Origin: CALDSL01 sp039810245
GTDB taxonomy: Bacteria > Chloroflexota > Anaerolineae > Anaerolineales > Anaerolineaceae
Assembly: GCA_039810245.1 (NCBI GenBank)
Contig: JBDHWQ010000015.1
Coordinates: forward strand, 1 to 64,000
DNA: 64,000 nucleotides
Direction of reading: 5' to 3'
In this document: piece after piece, positions 57,143 through 64,000 of the stretch
How the letters are laid out: each line of letters opens with the position of its first letter
Position numbering within the stretch: the stretch's first letter is position 1
Notes under the pieces: generated by a model
The model's input: only the letters and a program-made list of their open reading frames with translations
Databases searched by the model: none
What the model was told of the DNA's origin: nothing
Position numbers and translations under genes: made by a program

Positions 57143-60100
57143 ATGGCGACTAAAAGCGGGAAGGTGATTTTAGTCCTGGGAATTGTGGTTATGCTCGTGT
57201 CGGCCTGCGCGCTGCCAAACGTGCGCATGCCCAAACTGGTGCAGTCCACCCCGCTGGTCGATTCTGCAACCCCCACGGCCGAGGCCGGCCTGCCCACCGC
57301 TCCGACAACGCTGGCTGCACCCAGCCTGGCGCCTGCCGCCACCGAAGCACCCCAGCCGCCGGTGCTGGTGGAGGCCCAGCCGCAGCCCGGCAGTGTGCTG
57401 CTGCCCAAAGACAGCCTGACCTTTTATTTCAGCCAGCCGATGGATGGCGAAACGGTACAGCGCGGGCTGGAGATCAACCCGCCGGTGGCGGCGCGCTTTG
57501 AGTGGCAGGATGAATCAACCCTGCGCCTGACCCCCGAGCAGCCACTGCCCGCTTCAACCGACCTGCTTCTGCGATTCAACAACAATGTGCGCTCGCAGGC
57601 TGGCACATTCCTCAATCCGGTCGTCGAGCTTACCTACCGTACCGCCGAGCCGCTGCAATTGCTGGAACAGCTTCCACGCCCGGGCAGTAATGCCGCAAAC
57701 CCCACGTCTGCTGTCGTTGCCGTGTTCAGCCAGCCGGTGGTGCCGCTGGTGGGCGAGCAGGCCAACCGCCCGGTGGGTTTCAGCCTGGAGCCGCAGGCTC
57801 CCGGCATGGGCGAGTGGCTAAACACCACTACTTACATTTTCTATCCCCAGCCGGCGCTGCAGGGCGGATCGCAGTACACCGTGCGTGTCAACCGCGAACT
57901 GACCGGCCTGCCGGACGCGGACTGGAGCTTCCGCACCTCACGCCCGCAGGCCACCCTGCTGGCGCCCACGGCCGATAAGCCTGCCAACCTGGATGCGCCC
58001 ATTGTGGTTGAGTTTAATCAGCCGGTGGAGCGTGCCGGCGTGGAGCAGGGCCTGCGCGTGCGCGGCCCAAATGGGGAAGCCTTGACCGGGACTTTCCAAT
58101 GGAACGAAGACGATACCACCGTCACCTTCCAGCCATCGGCGCTGCTGGAGCGCGATGCTCTTTACCTGGTGGACCTGCCGGCCGGCAGCCTGGGGTTGAG
58201 CGGTGGGCTGGAGCAGGACCTGAATGCCAGCTTCCGCACGGTGCCCGATTTCACTGTAATCTGGAGCCGCCCCGCGCGTGGTGAGCTGCTGCAAATTTAC
58301 GAGACTTCCTATTCCGCGGTCACGCTGCGCTTCAGCGCCCCGCTGGCGCGCCAGCCACTGGAAGACCTGGTCTCGTTCACGCCGCCCATTGGCGATATGA
58401 CGCTCTCTGTGGACGATACCGTCAACCACCTGATCATCGGCGGGTACTTCCAGCCCGCCACCAGTTATTCGCTGGTACTGGACGGCGACCTGAAAGACCG
58501 CTGGGGCCAACCCCTGGGTGAGAATTACCTGTTCGAATTTCGTACCACGTCCGCCGTACCATCGCTGACGATCCCAGCGCTGCAGGCGGGCATGAGCACC
58601 ATTTTCCTGCTGCCTGCCGATACGGTGCTGCCTGCCCGCGCCACCAACGTGCAAACCGTCAATATCAGTTCCACCCGGCTCGACCTGGCCGGGTTCCTGG
58701 AGCTGGCCGGTAATCTGTATGACGCGAAATGGCCTGCGCCTGCCAGTCGCTGGGAAGAAACAGTGAATACCCCACAGGATCGAAATGAGGAGATTGAAAT
58801 CCCGCTGACGGCCAATGGCGCCAACCTGGAGCCGGGTCTGTACGCGTTCAATATCTCATCACCGCAGACTGCCAACCAGCCAGTCTACCAACTTTCGCCG
58901 TTCCTGGCAGTGGTCAGCAACACCGCGCTCAACCTGAAACGCACGGCCGGCGAAGTTTTTGTGTGGGCCGTGAATGCGCCTACCCAACAAGCCATCAATG
59001 GATTAGAAGTTGGCCTGTATGACTCGAAAGGAACGCTGTTGGGCAGCGCGATTACAGAAAATGGCGTGGCCAGCATTCGAGTGCCGGAAGGCACTGCAGT
59101 TTACGAAAACCTGTTTGTGATCAGCGGCCAGCCGGGTGACGCGGATTTTAGCCTGTCTACTACCGCATGGAACCAGGGCACGCCGACTTGGGATTCTGGC
59201 GTGCGTTTTGACTCGAGCGCGGACCAACCTACAGCCTATCTATATACCGACCGGCCGATTTACCGCCCCGGGCAGCAGGTTTCTTTCCGCGCTATCGCGC
59301 GCCAGCCGCAAAATGGCCGCTACAGCCTGCTGGATCGTAGCGAACTGACGGTGCGCGTGACCGCCCCCTTTACCGGTGGCGAGCCGCAGATTGTGTATGA
59401 GAAGGCGCTGCCATTATCCGAGTTTGGCGCAGTACAGGATACCTTCACTCTGCCGGAGGATGCGCTGCCGGGTATGTATTTCTTCTCGATCGTCGATATT
59501 CCTCGCGCCACCCTGGCATTTCAGGTGGCACTGTATCGCAAGCCTACGATGGATGTGCAGGTCACCTTCCCGCAGTCTGAAATACAGTTTGGCCAACCAC
59601 TTGACGCAGCGGTCAGCGCGCGCTACTACTTTGGCGCGCCAGCCGGCGGGGTCCCGGTCAACTGGACGCTGACCGCCATGTCCGAATGGGTGTCCCTTCC
59701 TGAAGGCTACCAGAGCGGCAAGCTGGATACTTCCTGGCTCAACCCGTACCTGCTTGATAGCCGCATGGGGCGTTATATCACCGATGGCACCGGGGTCACC
59801 GCGCCGGACGGCAGCCTTGAAATCCGCGTGGAGAACGGCCTGCTGGCAGATGTGCTTGATGCGGAAGATGATTACCGCCTGACGCTGGAAGTGACCGCGC
59901 TGGATGAAAGCCAGCTTCCGGTTTCGGCGCGCGAAGAGATTACGCTGCACCCGTCGCAGGTCATCATCGGCGTGCGGCCGGATTCCTGGTCCGGTCAGGC
60001 TGGGCAGGAAACCGGCTTTGATGTGCAGGTCTTTGACCGCGCCATCCAGCCCGGCGGGGAAGCGCCGCTCTCCGCGTTGTATCGTAAAGTGGTATACAAA

Positions 60101-63100
60101 ACCAGCGCCTACACCAGCCCATACTCCAATCGCACGGTAGAAGCAGAGTACACCACCGTGGGCAGCGTCGACTTTTCTACCGGGGCTGATGGGCGCGCGC
60201 GGCTGGCGTTTACGCCACCCGAACCGGGGACGTATCTCCTCGAAGTGCGCGGGCAGGGAGCCGTTACGCAAGTGATGCAGTGGGTGGGTGGTGAGGGCAG
60301 CGCTCCGTGGCCACAGCTACCCAGCCAGAAACTGCGCCTCACTGCCGATGCCGCGCAGTATACCCCCGGCCAGACCGCGCATATTTTTATTCCCAACCCT
60401 TACACGGGCGGCGCCACTGCGCTGCTAACCGTGGAGCGTTCGGAAATCATGCGCTGGCAGCAGTTGGAGATCACCGGCAGCAGCCTGACCGTGGATTTGC
60501 CGCTGGAAGATGTGGACGCGCCTAACGTTTTTGTTTCTGTGTTACTGCTGGGCCAGAACAGCGCCGGCCGGCCGGACTTCCAGATGGGCTACGTAGAATT
60601 AGCGGTAGACCCGACCGAAGAGCTGTTGAAAGTGGAACTGGCCGGGCAGCCACAGCGCGCCGCGCCGGGCGAAGCAGTGCAGTTTGCACTGCGCGTCACC
60701 GATGCGGCTGGCAAGCCGGTGCAGGGCGCGTTCTCGCTGGCGCTGGCGGATAAGGCCGCGCTGGCCCTGGCTGACCCGAACTCGCAGCCGATTAACCAGT
60801 TTTTCTATGGCCCACGCCCGCTGGCCGTGATGACCAGCGCGCCGCTGGCCGCCTATGGGCGGCGGCTTCCACTGCCCGCCACGGGGCGCGGCGGCGGTGG
60901 CGGCGGCGCAGCGGAAGATACCGGCGTGCGTGATGAATTTGCCGATACCGCATTCTGGAACGGAGCGATCGTCACCGACGCCAACGGTTTTGCGCAGGTG
61001 ACTGCCGACCTGCCAGATAACCTCACCACGTGGGTAGCAGACGTGCGCGGGGTGGATGGCGATACGCGCACCGGCCAGGCGACTCTGGAAATCACCGCCA
61101 GCAAGCTGCTGATGGTTCAGCCGGTGACCCCGCGCTTCCTGGTGCGCGGTGACCATGCTGCGCTCTCGGCGCTGGTGATCAACAATACCGATCAACCCAT
61201 TGATGCCGAAGTGAGCCTGCAGGCCACCGGGTTTACATTCGACGCGCCCGATCAGGCCGTGCAGCGCGTAAGCCTGCCCGCTGGAGGCCGCCAGGCCGTC
61301 GACTGGTGGGGCACGGCGCAGGTGGCAGATGTGGCCAGCCTGGTCTTCCGCGCCACGGGCGGCGGGCTGACCGACAGCGCCACCCCTGAAGGCGGCGACC
61401 TGCCGGTGCTGACCTTTAGCGCCCCGGCCACTTTCGGCACCGCCGGTATGCTGGATGCAGCCGGCGCGCGCCAGGAGCTGGTGGCGGTCCCGCGCAGCTT
61501 CACGCCCACCGGCGGCTCGCTGGATGTGGAGCTTTCGCCCTCGCTGGCCGCGGCGCTGGTGGGCGGGCTGCAGGTTGTGGAAACCTATACCGAGCGCGAT
61601 CTGCCGGTGACACTGGCTTCGCGCCTGCTGCCCAACCTGGAAGCCTACCGCACGCTGGCGGATCTGGGCGCTGATAACCCGGGCCTGAAAACCAGCCTGG
61701 ATGCTGCGATTCAGGAAGGCGTGAGTGGGCTGGTGCGCTCGCAGAACGACGACGGCGGCTGGGGCTGGTCTGAGGACAGCCAGAGCGATCCGTATCAGAG
61801 TGCGTATATCCTGCTGGCGCTCAGCCGGGCGCAGCAGGCCGGAGTGGATGTGGCAGATGGCGTCATCGACCGCGCCCGCGAATATGTCTACGCTGCGCTA
61901 TTCCCGAGTGGCGAGCAAACAGCCTGGGAGAAGCAGCGCCTGGTGTTCATGACCTGGGTGCTGGCCGAGAGCGGCGAGGGCTATGATCTGCCCCTGAATA
62001 CTCTGGCCGGCTGGCGCAGTGATCTCTCGCCGTGGGCCAAAGCCCTGCTGATGCTGCTGCTCCAGCCTACCGATGCGCAGACCGCCGCGCTGCTGGAGCA
62101 GGATGTGAAAGATGCCGCCGTTCGCACCGCCACCGGCGTGCATTGGGAAGATACAGCCAATGGCGATCGCGGGTTTGGCAGTACCGCTTTTACCAGCGCC
62201 GTTGTTACCTATGCCCTGGCGCGCACCGACCCGGCCGACCCGATCCTGGTGGATGCGGTGCGCTACCTGGTGGCCACGCGCGATAGCCGTGGCGGCTGGT
62301 ACTCGCCCTATGACACAGCCTGGACGTTGATCGCGCTCAGCCAGGCGCTCAAGGGAACCGGTGATATCCACAGCGATTACCACTTCTCGGCCAGCCTGAA
62401 CAACGTGCCTCTGGCGGATGGCCAGGCTGGTGGAGATAATGCCTTCAACCCGGTTACTGCCAGCGTGCCGCTGGTCGACCTGCGCGTCGATACGGCTAAC
62501 GCGCTGCGCATCGAGCGCAGCGAGGGCAACGGCCGGTTGTATTACCGCGCATACCTTAACGTGGATCGACCCGTGGAAGGCGCGCAGCCGGTCAACCGCG
62601 GTATGACCGTCAGCCGTACCTACACGCTGATGGATACAAACGGCTGCGCCGAGCCGGGATGCCCGCCTGCAACTGAAGCCAAAATGGGCACGCCTGCGCC
62701 GGTGGTGCTGGTGCGCCTGTCGCTCACATTGGAGCATGATGCCTCGCACCTGGTGGTGGAAGACTTCATTCCTGCTGGTGCCGAAATCTTAAACACCAGC
62801 CTGAAGACCAGCCAGCAGCTCAACCCAGAAGCAGATGCGCCTGCCTCGCCCGAGGAGGAGATCGACCCGCGCCGGCCGTTTGATGACGGCTGGGGCTGGT
62901 GGTTCTTCCACTCGCCCCGGGTGTATGACGATCACATCCGCTGGACGGCGCAGGATGTGCCAGCCGGCACTTATCAGCTTGTGTACCGGCTGGTGCTGCT
63001 CCAGCCCGGTGAGTATCGCGTTATCCCCGCGCACGCGTATAATTACTTCTTCCCTGAGGTGCAGGGCGCCAGTGCGGGAACTATTTTCACCATCCGGCCC

Positions 63101-63103
63101 TGA
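57143..63103 (+). CDS. Alpha-2-macroglobulin family lipoprotein, thioester motif absent
   Basis: 1986 residues. Lipoprotein signal with Cys22 (LVSACAL) and a Pro/Thr/Ala-rich linker. Several macroglobulin (MG) beta domains, including YLYTDRPIYRPGQQVSFRAIARQ, and a Gly-rich bait-like segment (GRGGGGGGAAEDTGVRDEF) lead to the A2M core (WNGAIVTDANGFAQVTADLPDNLTTW). The thioester-containing helical domain (GWGWSEDSQSDPYQSAYILLALSRAQQA) is recognisable, but the CxEQ position reads ETYTERDLP, without Cys and Gln. It therefore cannot form the covalent thioester. The C-terminal receptor-like domain ends at residue 1986. The longer frame from 56975 enters the upstream gene region. Such proteins are thought to trap proteases. 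Confidence 0.85.
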   Translation: MATKSGKVILVLGIVVMLVSACALPNVRMPKLVQSTPLVDSATPTAEAGLPTAPTTLAAPSLAPAATEAPQPPVLVEAQPQPGSVLLPKDSLTFYFSQPMDGETVQRGLEINPPVAARFEWQDESTLRLTPEQPLPASTDLLLRFNNNVRSQAGTFLNPVVELTYRTAEPLQLLEQLPRPGSNAANPTSAVVAVFSQPVVPLVGEQANRPVGFSLEPQAPGMGEWLNTTTYIFYPQPALQGGSQYTVRVNRELTGLPDADWSFRTSRPQATLLAPTADKPANLDAPIVVEFNQPVERAGVEQGLRVRGPNGEALTGTFQWNEDDTTVTFQPSALLERDALYLVDLPAGSLGLSGGLEQDLNASFRTVPDFTVIWSRPARGELLQIYETSYSAVTLRFSAPLARQPLEDLVSFTPPIGDMTLSVDDTVNHLIIGGYFQPATSYSLVLDGDLKDRWGQPLGENYLFEFRTTSAVPSLTIPALQAGMSTIFLLPADTVLPARATNVQTVNISSTRLDLAGFLELAGNLYDAKWPAPASRWEETVNTPQDRNEEIEIPLTANGANLEPGLYAFNISSPQTANQPVYQLSPFLAVVSNTALNLKRTAGEVFVWAVNAPTQQAINGLEVGLYDSKGTLLGSAITENGVASIRVPEGTAVYENLFVISGQPGDADFSLSTTAWNQGTPTWDSGVRFDSSADQPTAYLYTDRPIYRPGQQVSFRAIARQPQNGRYSLLDRSELTVRVTAPFTGGEPQIVYEKALPLSEFGAVQDTFTLPEDALPGMYFFSIVDIPRATLAFQVALYRKPTMDVQVTFPQSEIQFGQPLDAAVSARYYFGAPAGGVPVNWTLTAMSEWVSLPEGYQSGKLDTSWLNPYLLDSRMGRYITDGTGVTAPDGSLEIRVENGLLADVLDAEDDYRLTLEVTALDESQLPVSAREEITLHPSQVIIGVRPDSWSGQAGQETGFDVQVFDRAIQPGGEAPLSALYRKVVYKTSAYTSPYSNRTVEAEYTTVGSVDFSTGADGRARLAFTPPEPGTYLLEVRGQGAVTQVMQWVGGEGSAPWPQLPSQKLRLTADAAQYTPGQTAHIFIPNPYTGGATALLTVERSEIMRWQQLEITGSSLTVDLPLEDVDAPNVFVSVLLLGQNSAGRPDFQMGYVELAVDPTEELLKVELAGQPQRAAPGEAVQFALRVTDAAGKPVQGAFSLALADKAALALADPNSQPINQFFYGPRPLAVMTSAPLAAYGRRLPLPATGRGGGGGGAAEDTGVRDEFADTAFWNGAIVTDANGFAQVTADLPDNLTTWVADVRGVDGDTRTGQATLEITASKLLMVQPVTPRFLVRGDHAALSALVINNTDQPIDAEVSLQATGFTFDAPDQAVQRVSLPAGGRQAVDWWGTAQVADVASLVFRATGGGLTDSATPEGGDLPVLTFSAPATFGTAGMLDAAGARQELVAVPRSFTPTGGSLDVELSPSLAAALVGGLQVVETYTERDLPVTLASRLLPNLEAYRTLADLGADNPGLKTSLDAAIQEGVSGLVRSQNDDGGWGWSEDSQSDPYQSAYILLALSRAQQAGVDVADGVIDRAREYVYAALFPSGEQTAWEKQRLVFMTWVLAESGEGYDLPLNTLAGWRSDLSPWAKALLMLLLQPTDAQTAALLEQDVKDAAVRTATGVHWEDTANGDRGFGSTAFTSAVVTYALARTDPADPILVDAVRYLVATRDSRGGWYSPYDTAWTLIALSQALKGTGDIHSDYHFSASLNNVPLADGQAGGDNAFNPVTASVPLVDLRVDTANALRIERSEGNGRLYYRAYLNVDRPVEGAQPVNRGMTVSRTYTLMDTNGCAEPGCPPATEAKMGTPAPVVLVRLSLTLEHDASHLVVEDFIPAGAEILNTSLKTSQQLNPEADAPASPEEEIDPRRPFDDGWGWWFFHSPRVYDDHIRWTAQDVPAGTYQLVYRLVLLQPGEYRVIPAHAYNYFFPEVQGASAGTIFTIRP

Positions 63104-63150
63104 ATTTCAATGGATGGTAACTCAGCAAGATTGGATGAGAGAGGATACGA

Positions 63151-63663
63151 ATGGCAAAACAGTGGAGAACTGCTCCGGAAATGCAGATCGACCCCAAGAA
63201 GAATTACACCGCTACTTTTAAGACGGATCTGGGAGATATCGTCGTGAAGTTGTTCGCAGACATGGTCCCAAACACGGTGAACAACTTTGTGTTTTTGGCG
63301 CGCGAGGGCTTTTACGACAACACCATCTTCCACCGCGTGATTGGGGACTTTATGGCTCAGGGTGGCGACCCGACCGGCACCGGTATGGGCGGCCCCGGTT
63401 ACAAATTCGCAGATGAGTTTCACCCCAAACTGCGCCACAACCGCCCTGGGCTGCTCTCGATGGCCAATGCCGGGGCAAACACCAACGGCTCACAATTCTT
63501 CCTGACCCACGTGCCCACCCCCTGGCTGGATAACAAGCATTCGATCTTCGGGGAGATCGTTTCGGGCATGGACGTGCTGCTCTCTATCCCGGAGCGCGAC
63601 CCCGGTCGTCCGAAAGGCCCCGGCGTAACGCTGCGCACGGTAGAGATCACCGAAAGCGAGTAG
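63151..63663 (+). CDS. Cyclophilin-type peptidyl-prolyl cis-trans isomerase
   Basis: 170 residues with no signal peptide, so cytoplasmic. FHRVIGDFMAQGGDP, the catalytic Arg in FHRV and GSQFFLTHVPTPWLDNKHSIFG are the family motifs. It catalyses proline isomerisation in folding proteins. The ATG is preceded by GAGAGGATACGA. It lies 47 bases after the alpha-2-macroglobulin stop. Confidence 0.95.
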   Translation: MAKQWRTAPEMQIDPKKNYTATFKTDLGDIVVKLFADMVPNTVNNFVFLAREGFYDNTIFHRVIGDFMAQGGDPTGTGMGGPGYKFADEFHPKLRHNRPGLLSMANAGANTNGSQFFLTHVPTPWLDNKHSIFGEIVSGMDVLLSIPERDPGRPKGPGVTLRTVEITESE

Positions 63664-63680
63664 ATAACCATAGAATCAAC

Positions 63681-63709
63681 CGCACCCCGCGCCATTCGCG
63701 CGGGGTGCG
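63681..63709. terminator. Bidirectional terminator hairpin
   Basis: Perfect 12-bp stem CGCACCCCGCGC (63681-63692) / GCGCGGGGTGCG (63698-63709) between the isomerase (+) and the partial coiled-coil gene (-), followed by TTAGAATTT on the plus side. Confidence 0.7.
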
Positions 63710-63716
63710 TTAGAAT

Positions 63717-64000
63717 TTAACCGCGGCGTGACCTGATCTCAGCAATCTGCCGCTCCAGATCATCAATCTGCTGGCGCAGACGCTCTACCTCGCCGGTTGG
63801 CGGTGGGGCTATGGGTTCGGGTGCCGCGTAAGTTGGCGCAGGCGGGGCGTCTGGCGTTTCCACCGGGTATACTGCCGCGCCGGATACCATTACCGGGGCT
63901 GCCTGGGGCTCGGCGGGTGGGGTGGTGGGGTTGTCAGCCACGGTCTCACTGCGCTTCCAGCGGTTCGAAACCAGCAGATCGGTGAAGCGCTGCGCTTCTT
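63717..64000 (-). CDS. C-terminal part of a small protein with coiled coil (cut by window edge)
   Basis: The frame stays open to the right edge of the window, so the start is not seen. The visible part reads ...EAQRFTDLLVSNRWKRSE, then a Pro/Ala-rich stretch (about 45 residues) and a coiled coil VERLRQQIDDLERQIAEIRSRRG at the end, before the stop at 63717. An in-frame GTG at 63941 could serve as an internal start, giving 74 residues, but the upstream sequence is clearly coding. No family can be named. Confidence 0.6.
   Translation of the reverse strand, partial: EAQRFTDLLVSNRWKRSETVADNPTTPPAEPQAAPVMVSGAAVYPVETPDAPPAPTYAAPEPIAPPPTGEVERLRQQIDDLERQIAEIRSRRG

Overview
The window is a gene-dense, high-GC stretch of bacterial chromosome, almost certainly from a Chloroflexota (Anaerolineae-like) genome. 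This is inferred from protein families and gene order: a roadblock/V4R/response-regulator set, a YabE-like 3D protein overlapping ksgA, an ELWxxDGT-type propeller with a sortase domain, and many extracytoplasmic lipoproteins. No phage, transposase, CRISPR array or plasmid function was seen. The left edge cuts an rlmB gene and the right edge cuts a small coiled-coil protein gene.

Layout. 1-8.7 kb (mostly minus): translation and housekeeping genes (rlmB, cysS, a PIN-TRAM membrane protein), a DJ-1/PfpI protein, a zinc-ribbon protein, lepB, der, and the cdaA-cdaR c-di-AMP pair. 8.8-13.6 kb: a CoaE fused to an acetyltransferase-like domain, DoxX-like and DinB proteins, tRNA-Phe with promoter and terminator, a G5/3D cell-wall protein, and ksgA. 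13.6-16.2 kb (minus): a roadblock, V4R and response-regulator operon ending in a polyprenol-phosphate glycosyltransferase. 16.4-19 kb: an NMT1/ThiY-type ABC importer. 19-28.5 kb: a MenA-like prenyltransferase, GNAT, L,D-transpeptidase, lipoprotein, F420-type oxidoreductase, M32 carboxypeptidase, 2-hydroxyacid dehydrogenase, DUF3109, and an XRE regulator with seven 29-residue repeats.

28.7-37.1 kb holds a compact minus-strand cluster of eight genes. It runs from an ECF sigma factor with a sigma-W-like promoter of its own, through a small membrane protein, a HlyD adaptor, a propeller-sortase fusion, a membrane protein and a second adaptor, to a MacB-type ATPase and permease. It reads as one envelope-stress or export unit.

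37.2-47.2 kb: a HEXXH protein, FmdB, gmk-rhomboid-AspT/YidE transporter, a DUF2089-SHOCT-MFS operon, a radical SAM DNA-repair-type protein and an M50 protease. At 47.2 kb there is a clear tRNA-Sec (anticodon UCA) on the minus strand, so the organism probably makes selenoproteins.

47.5-64 kb: a D-Ala-D-Ala ligase-like ATP-grasp protein, a three-gene operon (quinate-dehydrogenase-like, NTP transferase, PAP2), GNAT, and an aminoglycoside-phosphotransferase-like kinase. Next come a peptide-type ABC importer whose binding protein is circularly permuted, a 1986-residue alpha-2-macroglobulin lacking its thioester motif, and a cyclophilin.

The most unusual items are the permuted binding protein, the sigma/sortase/exporter cluster, the 29-residue repeat regulator, the tRNA-Sec, and six genes whose -10 boxes sit 6-10 bases before the start codon, suggesting leaderless mRNAs.
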